DNA of 64,000 nt from Putridiphycobacter roseus (lineage in GTDB: Bacteria; Bacteroidota; Bacteroidia; Flavobacteriales_D; Crocinitomicaceae), in NCBI RefSeq assembly GCF_003234935.1, contig NZ_QKSB01000011.1, positions 29,031 through 93,030 on the forward strand, written 5' to 3'. Shown piece after piece: positions 17,190 through 25,985 of this stretch. Both the position numbers and the translations under genes were made by a program. The notes under the pieces were generated by a model, which was not told where the DNA came from, did not search any database, and was given only the letters and a program-made list of their open reading frames with translations. How positions within the stretch are numbered: position 1 is the stretch's first letter; every line of letters starts with the position of its first letter.

Positions 17190-17682
17190 AGACGTAAATC
17201 CCTTTTATTGGGCAACTATTGTATTGGTTTCCACTACTGGGTTTACCATCTTGTGGCTGTTGGATGCTGTAACACATAAACACTTAGTGCATGTTGATAT
17301 TACGGATAAAGAACTGCAAACGCATAGAAATATTCTTCTAGCCTCTGTATTAATGGAACTTTCACTAGTTTGCATGTATTGGTGGTCAGTGGAAGTACTT
17401 CCTTTTTTTATCACCTTTGTCATAGTTCGGACCGTTCATGAATTTATTGATGAACTGCATTTTCATACTGGCAGGTGTACAGCATATGAATCAAGCTTAC
17501 ACTTAGGCATGTGGGTTTTTGTTTTTATTAAAACAATTGCTCTTTTTATGTGGGGCTTTTTTAGCCAATATAAAGGGGTTGAAAATTTACCTCTGATTTA
17601 TTATGTCTGGGGTGGAATAGTGTTAATATTAATGTTTTTTGTCAGTATTGCGGAGTGGAGAAGAGGGAAGTTTACTTCCTAA
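17176..17682 (+). CDS. Histidine-rich four-helix membrane protein, unknown
   Basis: I do not recognise this 168-residue protein. It has about four transmembrane segments, with conserved-looking polar residues at membrane edges: H34, H36 and H39 (THKHLVH), H88-E89 with D92, E93, H95 and H97 (HEFIDELHFHTGRC), and H109. This spacing could bind a metal centre, as in membrane di-iron enzymes; that is inference. The start overlaps the UbiA-like gene by 14 bp, suggesting joint action. The 3' end overlaps the convergent RND gene by 54 bp. Confidence 0.6.
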   Translation: MNLIEDVNPFYWATIVLVSTTGFTILWLLDAVTHKHLVHVDITDKELQTHRNILLASVLMELSLVCMYWWSVEVLPFFITFVIVRTVHEFIDELHFHTGRCTAYESSLHLGMWVFVFIKTIALFMWGFFSQYKGVENLPLIYYVWGGIVLILMFFVSIAEWRRGKFTS

Positions 17683-19743
17683 ATCTAACAAAAATGGCAG
17701 CAAGGTTAAATCGGCAATCATGGTAGAAAGAAAAACCAATGCCGATACATATCCAAATGTTTGACAAGGTTCAAAACTACTCAGTAAAAAAATTAAAAAT
17801 CCAATGACTAAAATTATAGAGGTGGTTAGTATTCCTTCTCCAAGTTCATCATCATCTTTCTTTAAAATTTGCTTTCTATAAATAACATGCAAAGTATCGT
17901 CAACGATAATGCCAAGACAGACTACTGTGGTAATTGCAGTGAGGATATTCAAGTCCAGTTTTGCAAAATAAAATATAATGGCAATAAATGATAAGGGAAT
18001 AATATTGGCAAAGATACTGATGAGGGTGATGAGGAATGATTTGGTAAGTATCAAAAAGCAAAGAAAAATAAAGATAAATGAAAATAATAAGGAGTAGAAT
18101 AAGGATTTTGCAACACCTTGATTGACCTCGTCAATTAATAAGGCCTTGCAATAAATAGTGGTGTGGTATTCATTATTATATTGATTTAAAATTTCTATTA
18201 TTTGATTGTTAACAGATTGTAGATCGTTTATGTTTTTCAACCTAACTTCCACTCTGTAAGTTTGCTTGTCTTCACTTCTATATGGGTTATTTTTTGAAGG
18301 TAAACGAATGGCATTTGCAAATGGTCCGAATCGTGTTTTAAATTTAATTTGATCTTGAATTGATTTTATTGTGCCAATTGCTTCCAAGTTCTTTAATTTA
18401 TTGACAATACTTAAAATGTCCTTTTCAATCGCTTTAGAATTCTTTGAATTACTTACTGAATCCTTTTCAATTAATATGGAAATTGCAAGTTGCGAATTAA
18501 ATTTATCGGATAGTTCTTTTCTGTTTTCTGATATAGCTGTATTTTTAGGGATAAAGCTATCGAAATCGGTGTCAAATGATAACTGTCCAATGAGTGGTAT
18601 CGAAAGTAAAGCGATAAGTATTAAAATATATGAAATTGGTTTTCGTTTTTGCTTAAAATAGGCCAATAGTGATTTTAGCTTGCTTTTAGGAATGCTTTTT
18701 GGTTTTAATTTCTTTAAGAGAAAAGGAGAAATCATGTAGGTTAAGAAGAAGGATGGCATGACCGAAAAAGAGACAATTAATCCAAAGTTTTGAACATTTT
18801 CTGCATCATTTAATAAAAATGAAAAGAAGGCAATAGTTGTCGTTAATGAGGTTAGAAAAGAGGGGACAATATATGATTTCATGGTGCCAATGATACGTTG
18901 TTCGGGATTAATTTCCGTAGCATTATAATAGCCGGTTAAAAGATGAATAGCATCTGCTAAGGAAAGCACTAAGATAATTGGAATTGCAAGTGCTGTAATT
19001 AGGTTGATGGGGATATCGAGAATGGTAAACAAGAAAAAAGTTGGTGTAATCGAAATTAGCAAAATAATAACCGCGTACAATAATGCAGCAAAGTTGCGGT
19101 AAGTGTAGATAATAAATAAGGATAAGAGTAAAATAATGATTGCCGATATCAGTAGCACGTCTTGACGTAGTGAGGTTGCAATTTGTGCTTCAACATGAAA
19201 AGTACTCATGCATTTAATATCTTTAATGCCATTATAATGCATATGGATAATACGATTAAATTTAGCCAGGTCAAAATTTTCCTTGGATGTTAACTTTACA
19301 ACTAAAAGAAATGATTTTAAATCATTACTGATCAAATCTTGAATTATTGGTATTTTCGAAGCCTTTTCTAGTAAGGGCCATATACTATAATTGGAATCTA
19401 ATTCGTTTTGAAATAATGTCTTTGCTTGGTGTATGGAAACAACCTCTATGTGAGGTAGAGAGTCCTTTAAGTTTTGTTCAATTTCAAGTAAACTATTAAA
19501 AATATTATTCGTACGCGTGTTTTCGGGTATTATTTCTACTTCAATTATTTCGGAAAGCTTAAAAAATGTGGCAACTTGCTCACCTGCCTTATAATATTTT
19601 GTGTTTTCAATATTTAATCCAGAAAGCTGTCCATCTATCGGTGGTATGCGAGAACTTAAACCCAATAAAATAATGAGTATAGAGGAGAAAATGGTGTATT
19701 TTGTACTGTGTCGATATAAGTGGTCAACCCATTTTTTAAGCAT
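17629..19743 (-). CDS. RND/MMPL-family exporter
   Basis: The 704-residue inner-membrane protein has the duplicated RND layout: one N-terminal helix, a periplasmic domain, five helices, then the same again. Family motifs are LVLSLADAIHLLTGYY near residue 260 and GIIVDDTLHVIYRKQI near residue 610, with intramembrane Asp residues expected to carry protons. The size and the single-polypeptide pseudo-dimer fit the HAE-3/hopanoid or lipid exporter branch rather than drug pumps. It is the last gene of an operon behind the CYTH-like and kinase-like genes (14-bp gap), which suggests these act in one export or envelope process. Confidence 0.8.
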   Translation of the reverse strand: MLKKWVDHLYRHSTKYTIFSSILIILLGLSSRIPPIDGQLSGLNIENTKYYKAGEQVATFFKLSEIIEVEIIPENTRTNNIFNSLLEIEQNLKDSLPHIEVVSIHQAKTLFQNELDSNYSIWPLLEKASKIPIIQDLISNDLKSFLLVVKLTSKENFDLAKFNRIIHMHYNGIKDIKCMSTFHVEAQIATSLRQDVLLISAIIILLLSLFIIYTYRNFAALLYAVIILLISITPTFFLFTILDIPINLITALAIPIILVLSLADAIHLLTGYYNATEINPEQRIIGTMKSYIVPSFLTSLTTTIAFFSFLLNDAENVQNFGLIVSFSVMPSFFLTYMISPFLLKKLKPKSIPKSKLKSLLAYFKQKRKPISYILILIALLSIPLIGQLSFDTDFDSFIPKNTAISENRKELSDKFNSQLAISILIEKDSVSNSKNSKAIEKDILSIVNKLKNLEAIGTIKSIQDQIKFKTRFGPFANAIRLPSKNNPYRSEDKQTYRVEVRLKNINDLQSVNNQIIEILNQYNNEYHTTIYCKALLIDEVNQGVAKSLFYSLLFSFIFIFLCFLILTKSFLITLISIFANIIPLSFIAIIFYFAKLDLNILTAITTVVCLGIIVDDTLHVIYRKQILKKDDDELGEGILTTSIILVIGFLIFLLSSFEPCQTFGYVSALVFLSTMIADLTLLPFLLDLGSKLPSSPLRNTDKKH

Positions 19744-19757
19744 TGCTAAATCCGATT

Positions 19758-20690
19758 TTATAGTTTACTGAATAATATACAGGCTTGTTTATATTTAGAG
19801 TCTTTTTTCCAACTTAAATTAAAACGTTTCATTAAATATTTTTCATAAAAATAGAGTATACTTGAGCCCATCTCTTTTTGGTAGTATTTGTTTTCAACTT
19901 CATATTCTAATATTTTCACATTTAGTATTTTACCATTTATTTCTTTGAAAAAGACGGAGCTGTCAAGAGAAGACTCTAATAACCAGTTGTATTGCCTGTT
20001 TTCTTGGAAAAACACAGGTAATTTGTCAATTTTAATTTTATTTTGTCCAATGGTGAATTGACTTTGATTATTTGCATAAATATGACTTCTGAGTCGAGTG
20101 GATTTACCAAATAATTCAGGTTTTAAACTTTGTATGTCGGTTACTTTAAAGCCTAGAGCAATCAGTTTTTGAAATGGTGCAATTGCACCATTTGCTTTAA
20201 AATGTATCCAACGCAGTAGCATGGAAACGGCATTTTGTGTTGCAGTCGTTTTAAATTCACTATGGTTTTCAAGGGGATAAAAAATACTGTCTAATATATC
20301 TGTTAGAGGAATCCATTTTTTATGTCCTTGTACATAATAAAAATACAATTCTTTTTCCTCCACTTCCATTCTTAAGGAGTTGATACTATCCATTTCATTT
20401 TTTAACTGGAAAGCATAAGTGCTGTTGGTAGAATCTACCATACGCTTCCTAAACCGAAGAGATAAATTATTTTTTAAAAGTAATTGACTAGGCGTGTCTA
20501 AGTAAATGTCTAAATAAATATCCTTAGCATGAAAATGAGTTAATAATGCTTCGTTCGATTCCTTTGACAGTATAAACGATTTAAAAATTTCAAAGTTTTG
20601 AATGGCATACTTTCTTTGTTCTTCGGTTTGACAAAAACTAAAGAAAGAGGTGGTAAGTACTAATAATATGATAAAAGATTTAATTCCCAT
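19758..20690 (-). CDS. Secreted CYTH/VTC-like protein
   Basis: The 310-residue protein has a signal peptide (cleavage near SFCQ). The segment IYLDTPSQLLLKNNLSLRFRKR near residue 58 resembles the YxDTpxxxL...LRxR pattern of CYTH/triphosphate-tunnel domains, followed by FQLKNE, RMEVEEKEL and a late VKILEYEVENKY. CYTH domains bind phosphate chains or phosphorylated nucleotides, but the typical N-terminal ExExK is not visible, so catalysis is doubtful. It overlaps the upstream kinase-like gene by 11 bp. The CYTH call is inference from motifs. Confidence 0.45.
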   Translation of the reverse strand: MGIKSFIILLVLTTSFFSFCQTEEQRKYAIQNFEIFKSFILSKESNEALLTHFHAKDIYLDIYLDTPSQLLLKNNLSLRFRKRMVDSTNSTYAFQLKNEMDSINSLRMEVEEKELYFYYVQGHKKWIPLTDILDSIFYPLENHSEFKTTATQNAVSMLLRWIHFKANGAIAPFQKLIALGFKVTDIQSLKPELFGKSTRLRSHIYANNQSQFTIGQNKIKIDKLPVFFQENRQYNWLLESSLDSSVFFKEINGKILNVKILEYEVENKYYQKEMGSSILYFYEKYLMKRFNLSWKKDSKYKQACILFSKL

Positions 20691-22329
20691 AATTTCTCAA
20701 ACGTCCTTTTTTATTTAGAAAACTTTCAGGGTTTTCTTTTTTTTCATAGTCTATAATTAATTGACCATTTTTTACCACTTCAACTTCTTTATAAACGATA
20801 TTAACCTTTTTATCAAAAGGTATTGGGTGAGGATCTGTGATGTTAAAAGCCTTAAGAATGGAAGCTCGCCTTGAAGCGAGTTTATGGAAATATAATACTG
20901 CAATGGGATAAGGCCAATGGGCTTTTTTAATCATTTTACGCAGATTGTATGCATCTATTTTGGCAATTTTATTTGCCATCCAAAGTAAATCATCATAGTT
21001 TGCATTTTTATAAAATGGTAGCATTGCATTGATTCGATTCGTACACACAATTTTATTTTTTTTCCTTTTTACAACTTCCCAAGGAAGCTCATTTACCAGT
21101 CCAACCTTAAAATCTCGATTAAAAGGGTTTATACTTACTCCTAAACTGGTTCCTAAATCCGAAAAAACCGCAGACATTTTATACTTGTAATTGCCTAAAT
21201 GAACTGTCGTTAACAAAGTGTTTGCTTCTCGGGTGTCCCAATTACCAATAAAATGATGCGCAAGTAATGCACCTTTTAAGGCTTTTCGATTAGCATTGGA
21301 GGCTTCAAAAGGTAGAAAAGAGCCAATACGCTTTACGCGGTCAGGTCTTGCCTCAATAGAACATTTAAAAAAACGTACATACGGTTTGCCAATAAAGGGT
21401 GCAAGTTGTTTGTTAATGGCTGCCATTTCTTTTGAAATTATGCCAAAATTGGAGACAAATAAAGATAAGTCAATATGGTAAATATTATAAATAGCTGCTA
21501 GTAGTTCACTTGCGTTTTTCACAGGAAGGTCTTCCTCAAAAACAAGTGTGAGCTTATCTTTCCCATAAAAATAGGGATGGTCAACATCATAGCCTAAAGC
21601 AGCAAAAATTCGAGAACCTAAAATATCTGTATGTACTTCATCTCCCCATTTCAAAACCCATTCATTATCCAAATCTAAATCCCTTGTGTTAATTTTTGGT
21701 GCAGATCCACTTAAACTTAGTGATTTAAATAAAACAACCATTTCTTTCTTTTGTTTAATCTTCTTTTGTTTGGCTAAACTGGCAAACTGTTTGTGTAATG
21801 GAATGTTCTGGTTTAAATTACTGTAAAAAGGTGAGTTTTTAGGTGCAAAGTTTAGGGCAGGATTTTGATTTGGTATTTTATATTTAAATATATTTTTGCT
21901 CCGATATGTAGCATAAAGCATGTCCAGTTTCTGGTAAAAGGATACTGTTGTTTCTGCATTTCGGATTGTTTTTTGTTTGAAAGATGCTTCTAAAAAATAT
22001 AATTCAAAAACAATATTGATTATTTCTGTATTTATTTTTTGATGATCTTGGTAATGACATTCACAAATTTCACTCAAGTGTTTTACATGCCTGATAAATG
22101 CATTTTTTCGCCTTGGAATAGTTTGATTGTCATATAGGCGAATATCTCTGTTTGTTAAAAAATTACTTGTATTTCTTAACACTTTTAAATTGATGTAACC
22201 ATGAAGGAAAAATGAATCAATCGAAGGTGGGATAAATGGTCGATCACTAGGTCCTTTATCAAATTGTGTAAAAGCTGATAAAGCATTTAACATTAGGATT
22301 AAAGAGAATGTGACAGTCTTAAGAAACAT
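20680..22329 (-). CDS. Secreted protein with kinase-like motifs, unknown
   Basis: The 549-residue protein has a signal peptide ending near SAFTQ. I do not recognise a named family. The second half shows an arrangement seen in atypical (PI3K/HipA/FAM20-like) kinases: a basic strand WVLKWGDEVHTDILGSRI near residue 226, a catalytic-loop-like HHFIGNWDTREAN (Asp365, Asn370), and SDLGTSLG (Asp391) as a possible metal-binding DxG. A periplasmic location would be unusual for an ATP-using enzyme, although FAM20-type kinases are secretory. First gene of the operon with the CYTH-like protein and the RND exporter. Confidence 0.5.
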   Translation of the reverse strand: MFLKTVTFSLILMLNALSAFTQFDKGPSDRPFIPPSIDSFFLHGYINLKVLRNTSNFLTNRDIRLYDNQTIPRRKNAFIRHVKHLSEICECHYQDHQKINTEIINIVFELYFLEASFKQKTIRNAETTVSFYQKLDMLYATYRSKNIFKYKIPNQNPALNFAPKNSPFYSNLNQNIPLHKQFASLAKQKKIKQKKEMVVLFKSLSLSGSAPKINTRDLDLDNEWVLKWGDEVHTDILGSRIFAALGYDVDHPYFYGKDKLTLVFEEDLPVKNASELLAAIYNIYHIDLSLFVSNFGIISKEMAAINKQLAPFIGKPYVRFFKCSIEARPDRVKRIGSFLPFEASNANRKALKGALLAHHFIGNWDTREANTLLTTVHLGNYKYKMSAVFSDLGTSLGVSINPFNRDFKVGLVNELPWEVVKRKKNKIVCTNRINAMLPFYKNANYDDLLWMANKIAKIDAYNLRKMIKKAHWPYPIAVLYFHKLASRRASILKAFNITDPHPIPFDKKVNIVYKEVEVVKNGQLIIDYEKKENPESFLNKKGRLRNYGN

Positions 22330-22405
22330 AGTTTGAAGCTACAAAAATAAATTATTAAAGTGGTTATTTATCTCTATCTTTAACAAAACCCATAAATTAA
22401 AAATA

Positions 22406-22996
22406 ATGAAAAATTTATTATATGGATCAATCATACTTTTATTACTATTCACTAATGTTTCCAATTCGTTTTGTCAAAATGATTACAAAGAAAGAAATTG
22501 GCAAATAGAGGTGGAACCTTCTTTGTTTTTATTGAAAGGTTATAGCTTCCAAATTGGAAGATACTTAACGGAAAGTAAAAGATTAAATATGGCACTTTAC
22601 AGTGCAGCTGGTAATGTGCCTGAAATCTTAAAACAAAATATTTTTTCTAATTTGGAAGTGACAGATGATCTTAGAATTGGCTTGCAAATTGCTTTAAATA
22701 CAAGGTATAGGTTTAATGTTTTTAAAGATAAAGAAAGTAATCCTTATGTTGGTTTAATCACGGGTTGGGAGTATTTTAGTCTGAATAATTCAGTAAAAGA
22801 AGAATTAAGAATTGATGTGTTATTACTAACGCCTTATGTGGGTGCTGAAATATACCTCTATCAAAATATCTTATATGTAAATCCACAATTAAGATTGGTT
22901 ACTTATTTGAATACAAAATATAGTATTAAAAATAGGGTGGAAAAAGTGAATAGTGTTTTGTTTTTACCACAAATTTCATTAGGGATAAGGTTTTAA
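22406..22996 (+). CDS. Outer-membrane beta-barrel protein, unknown
   Basis: The 196-residue protein has a signal peptide (ending near NSFCQ) and then alternating beta strands with a closing LPQISLGIRF, a typical C-terminal barrel strand. At this size an eight-stranded barrel is likely. It is transcribed divergently from the kinase-like gene and convergently with the flavoenzyme gene (1 bp between them). Confidence 0.65.
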   Translation: MKNLLYGSIILLLLFTNVSNSFCQNDYKERNWQIEVEPSLFLLKGYSFQIGRYLTESKRLNMALYSAAGNVPEILKQNIFSNLEVTDDLRIGLQIALNTRYRFNVFKDKESNPYVGLITGWEYFSLNNSVKEELRIDVLLLTPYVGAEIYLYQNILYVNPQLRLVTYLNTKYSIKNRVEKVNSVLFLPQISLGIRF

Positions 22997-22997
22997 T

Positions 22998-24476
22998 TTA
23001 AGGCTTAAATAGAAACTTTAATTCTTTTAATTCTAGCTTAAAATAGGCCCATAGTGATTTAAATAAAAGGTGGATGGGGACAAAAATAAAACGCCAGTTT
23101 TTAGGAACACGTACACTGGAATAAGTAATCTCATTTTTTCCAATCACTGAAATACGCTTTTGAGCGGTTCTTCTCTCGATAATTTTATCAAACCTTTTTG
23201 TAAAATATTTTAATCCAATTCGCTCTATTAAATTAAAAGTTAAGGGTTCTTTTAACCTGTTTTTGAAAAGAACGGAGGGAAAAACTATCCATCCAAAATA
23301 AATGTAGTTCCCTTGTTTTAGCCATGCAGAAAATATATCATAAGAATGCATAAAATCATAGGCTTTTACATAAATGCTAAGGCGTGACGAATAGGCTTTG
23401 TAAAATGTTTTACTGTATTTTTTCCAAGCGTTGGCTTTGAATTTATTATTGCTTTTATCTTCGGTCAATAATTCTGCTAACCAAATAGATTGCTGACCAA
23501 TGAGTTCCATTCCTGGACTAATTAAAGGGTCAATAAAAGCGCCACTGTCACCAATGAGTGCAATACCTTTTGAATAAAGCTTGTCACAAACGTAAGGGAG
23601 TGCTTCTACGTGATTGATTTTACTTCTGCTTGCATCTTTTGTTATTATAGAAAGTTGTGCATCTGTTGAAATTTGATCTATAAAATAGTTTTCATAATCA
23701 TTGAAATGCACTTTGTTTTTGTCGAATACAACACCAATACTGGTAGTTGTTTCGTTCAGTCTAATAATCCACCACCAACTACTTTTTCGCATTAAATGGG
23801 TGGTACTGAATTTTCGTAAACCAACAGCATTCTTGTCCCAATATGCATTCGTTTTTGTATCCCATGTTGTTTCAGGTGCGATATTTTTGAAATGCGCCGT
23901 GATTGCGCCTGTTTTTAGTGGAATATTTTTAAAATTCCAATTTAATTTATTTGCAATAAACCTATTTCTTCCTGAACCATCTACCAACCACTTTGATTGT
24001 ACAATTTTTAAAACATTTCCTGTTTTTATTTTTAAAATATTTTCGAAATCTCTAAAGGAGGTGTCGATTATGTTGACGGGACGATAAACAACGGCACCTT
24101 TTGAAACCACTTCGTCTAACATTTGTTGGTCAAAAATACTTCGGTCTAAATGGTATCCATTTATTAAACCTGGCAAAGTGGGACTAGCAAATTCAGCTAT
24201 TCCAGAAAGGTCATTTTGGTTCGATTCATTAAAAAGAAAACGAACTCCGGTCTTTTTAGTGTGTGCTTTTAAAAGGTGTTTGATGTCTAAGGAATCCACA
24301 AAGACAGCAGTTAAATCTACAAGTGACTCACCAACTTTTTGCGGAAAAGTTTCATTTTTTTCTAGGATTAATATTTTAAAACTTGGGTTTATTTTGTAAA
24401 TCGATAAGCAAAGGAATGTGGAAGACACGCCAGCGCCAATAATAATTAAATCGTATATTTCTTTGTCTTCCTTCAA
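22998..24476 (-). CDS. FAD-dependent oxidoreductase of the halogenase/monooxygenase superfamily
   Basis: The 492-residue protein opens with the FAD-binding fold DLIIIGAGVSSTFLCLSIY and has KVGESLVDLT near residue 47, as in flavin-dependent halogenases (vGEs). SSWWWIIRL (Trp234-236) corresponds to the halogenase WxWxIP motif but with Arg in place of Pro. GDSGAFIDPLISPGMEL near residue 310 is the second FAD motif. The C-terminal third is long and basic, with a hydrophobic stretch. It could be a halogenase, a hydroxylase or a reductase of lipid-like substrates; I cannot tell which. ATGA overlap with the upstream MDR gene. Confidence 0.7.
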   Translation of the reverse strand: MKEDKEIYDLIIIGAGVSSTFLCLSIYKINPSFKILILEKNETFPQKVGESLVDLTAVFVDSLDIKHLLKAHTKKTGVRFLFNESNQNDLSGIAEFASPTLPGLINGYHLDRSIFDQQMLDEVVSKGAVVYRPVNIIDTSFRDFENILKIKTGNVLKIVQSKWLVDGSGRNRFIANKLNWNFKNIPLKTGAITAHFKNIAPETTWDTKTNAYWDKNAVGLRKFSTTHLMRKSSWWWIIRLNETTTSIGVVFDKNKVHFNDYENYFIDQISTDAQLSIITKDASRSKINHVEALPYVCDKLYSKGIALIGDSGAFIDPLISPGMELIGQQSIWLAELLTEDKSNNKFKANAWKKYSKTFYKAYSSRLSIYVKAYDFMHSYDIFSAWLKQGNYIYFGWIVFPSVLFKNRLKEPLTFNLIERIGLKYFTKRFDKIIERRTAQKRISVIGKNEITYSSVRVPKNWRFIFVPIHLLFKSLWAYFKLELKELKFLFKP

Positions 24477-25492
24477 CTTATTACTGCTTCTTTTATCTTT
24501 ATGGTTACTTTCCCTTTCGCCCTATTGGTTCTCAAATATGCTAAAGCTTCTGCTGCTTTCTCAAAAGGAAATTCCTTGTCGTTGACGGGCTTAATTTTTT
24601 CTGACTCAATGAGTACGCGGATGTAATTTAATTTTTTTTTGTTTGGGTAGCTCCATACATGTTTGTAAAATACACCTTTTCTTTTCATCCGATACATTAA
24701 AATACTTCCTTTGATTTGAAAAAGGATTCGAAAGAACTTCGAAATACCAACTTTTTTTAAGGTGGCATCATCATGGTGACCAGCAATTGAAATAATTTTA
24801 CCTCCTTTTTTTATCACTGAAAGTGCTTGTCTAGTATATTTTCTACCAAGGGTGTCGTAAACAACATCTAGGTCTTTTACTATTTTTCTATAATCTTGCT
24901 TTTTATAGTCAATCACCACATCTGCACCTAAGGATTTTACCAATGCAACATTTTTAGTACTGGTAGTAGTATACACATAAGCACCTAAATACTTTGCGTA
25001 TTGAATGGCAAATGTCCCAATACCACCGGATCCTGCATGAATTAAAATTTTTGAACCTTTTTTTATATTAGCTACCTGAAAAGAATCTAAAACGGTACAA
25101 GCAACTAAAGGCAGTCCAGCAGCTGCAGCGAATGTTGTGTTTTTTGGTTTAAGTGCCACCATATTAGCCCTGACCAGAATTTGTTCTGATATGGTACCCA
25201 TTTGGTCCCAAGGTACTTTTGAATAGACTTTGTCTCCAATATTTAAATCCGTTACTGCATCTCCTTTTTTAACCACAATTCCCGCAAGGTCGAATCCCAA
25301 AGGAAAGGGTCGTTTTGGCTTCATGATAATTAATGCCAATCCAAAAATTATTTTCTGATCGATTGGATTCAATCCTGCTGCATAAGTTTCAATGCGTACT
25401 TCATCCCGTTTTGGATCATCAATTTCTCGTTCAAAAAATTTGACATTTTTGTTAATACTTAGACCATACCGTGTTAAAAAAAGTGCTTTCAT
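24473..25492 (-). CDS. MDR-family NADPH-dependent oxidoreductase
   Basis: The 339-residue protein belongs to the zinc-independent quinone-oxidoreductase branch of the medium-chain dehydrogenases. It has RIETYAAGLNPIDQKI near residue 32, FDLAGIVVKKGDAV, the cofactor loop LIHAGSGGIGTFAIQYAKYLGA near residue 148 and a TNRAKGKVTIKI C-terminus. It likely reduces an enone or quinone. The ATGA overlap couples it to the halogenase-like flavoenzyme, so they probably work on the same compound. Confidence 0.85.
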   Translation of the reverse strand: MKALFLTRYGLSINKNVKFFEREIDDPKRDEVRIETYAAGLNPIDQKIIFGLALIIMKPKRPFPLGFDLAGIVVKKGDAVTDLNIGDKVYSKVPWDQMGTISEQILVRANMVALKPKNTTFAAAAGLPLVACTVLDSFQVANIKKGSKILIHAGSGGIGTFAIQYAKYLGAYVYTTTSTKNVALVKSLGADVVIDYKKQDYRKIVKDLDVVYDTLGRKYTRQALSVIKKGGKIISIAGHHDDATLKKVGISKFFRILFQIKGSILMYRMKRKGVFYKHVWSYPNKKKLNYIRVLIESEKIKPVNDKEFPFEKAAEALAYLRTNRAKGKVTIKIKEAVIS

Positions 25493-25633
25493 GAATAAGT
25501 AAAGTTAATATCTTTATTGAGTGCAGGTTTTGAAAGGTGCATGATAAAATTAGACATTCTTTCCCTAAATACGACCTAGTTTAATTCCTCATCCTTTAAA
25601 GATGAGATAGCTACTGAATTAAAAAAATAAAAT

Positions 25634-25641
25634 TATATTTG
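25634..25641 (+). promoter_or_regulatory. -7 promoter element of tRNA-Ala
   Basis: TATATTTG matches TAnnTTTG 24 bp before the tRNA 5' end. A matching -33 TTG is not seen, so confidence is moderate. Confidence 0.45.
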
Positions 25642-25665
25642 TAATGGTCCTGTATGAAATATAAT

Positions 25666-25739
25666 GGGGGATTAGCTCAGTTGGCTAGAGCGCTTGCCTG
25701 GCAGGCAAGAGGTCACCGGTTCGAATCCGGTATTCTCCA
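25666..25739 (+). tRNA. tRNA-Ala (anticodon GGC)
   Basis: The 74-nt cloverleaf has acceptor GGGGGAT / ATTCTCC, D arm GCTC-AGTTGGCTA-GAGC, anticodon stem CTTGC / GCAAG with loop CTGGCAG (anticodon GGC) and T arm ACCGG-TTCGAAT-CCGGT. The discriminator is A and no CCA is encoded. A decayed copy of the repeat element starts at the next base. Confidence 0.97.
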
Positions 25740-25951
25740 CAAAACAGATTTGCGTGTGAGTTTCGAGCAAGTGCGAGAAACTTGCACACAAAAATGTTTT
25801 ATCCCTCGTTACTCTTGCTCCAACACCAACTGAAAAGCAAAACGGTTCAATAAATCGTTGACCATTTTTCTTGCTTCCTCTAAAGTTGATAAAACCACCA
25901 AAAACCAATTACGCAGGATACTTTTAGTATCATGCTCAATATCGCTGAGGG
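25740..25951 (+). pseudogene. Repeat R3: decayed four-helix-bundle element behind tRNA-Ala
   Basis: It aligns with 15532 onward, starting at CAAAACAGATTTG directly after the tRNA discriminator base. The hairpin is kept, with changes only in loop or mismatch positions. About 37 bp that include the ATG have been lost between two AAAAG direct repeats, further small indels break the frame, and homology ends inside the conserved NIAEG codons. A non-functional relic of the element. Confidence 0.85.
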
Positions 25952-25985
25952 TTTATAAAATTACTTTCTGTTCTAAAGTTATGAT

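Noticed and set aside
25578..25617. Hairpin CTCATC-N7-GATGAG with flanking TTAATTC/GAATTAA
   Set aside because: The short stem is AT-rich around, has no T run directly after it, and has no gene ending nearby. I could not tell it from chance.
25672..25908. Minus-strand frame with ENTGFEPVTSCLPGKR over tRNA-Ala
   Set aside because: It is the antisense of the tRNA, a classic false gene, extended through the decayed repeat.
15532..25951. Reverse transcriptase or template/variable repeat pair expected if the four-helix-bundle protein were an Avd of a diversity-generating retroelement
   Set aside because: No reverse-transcriptase motif (YxDD-type) and no template/variable repeat pair are visible between the copies.
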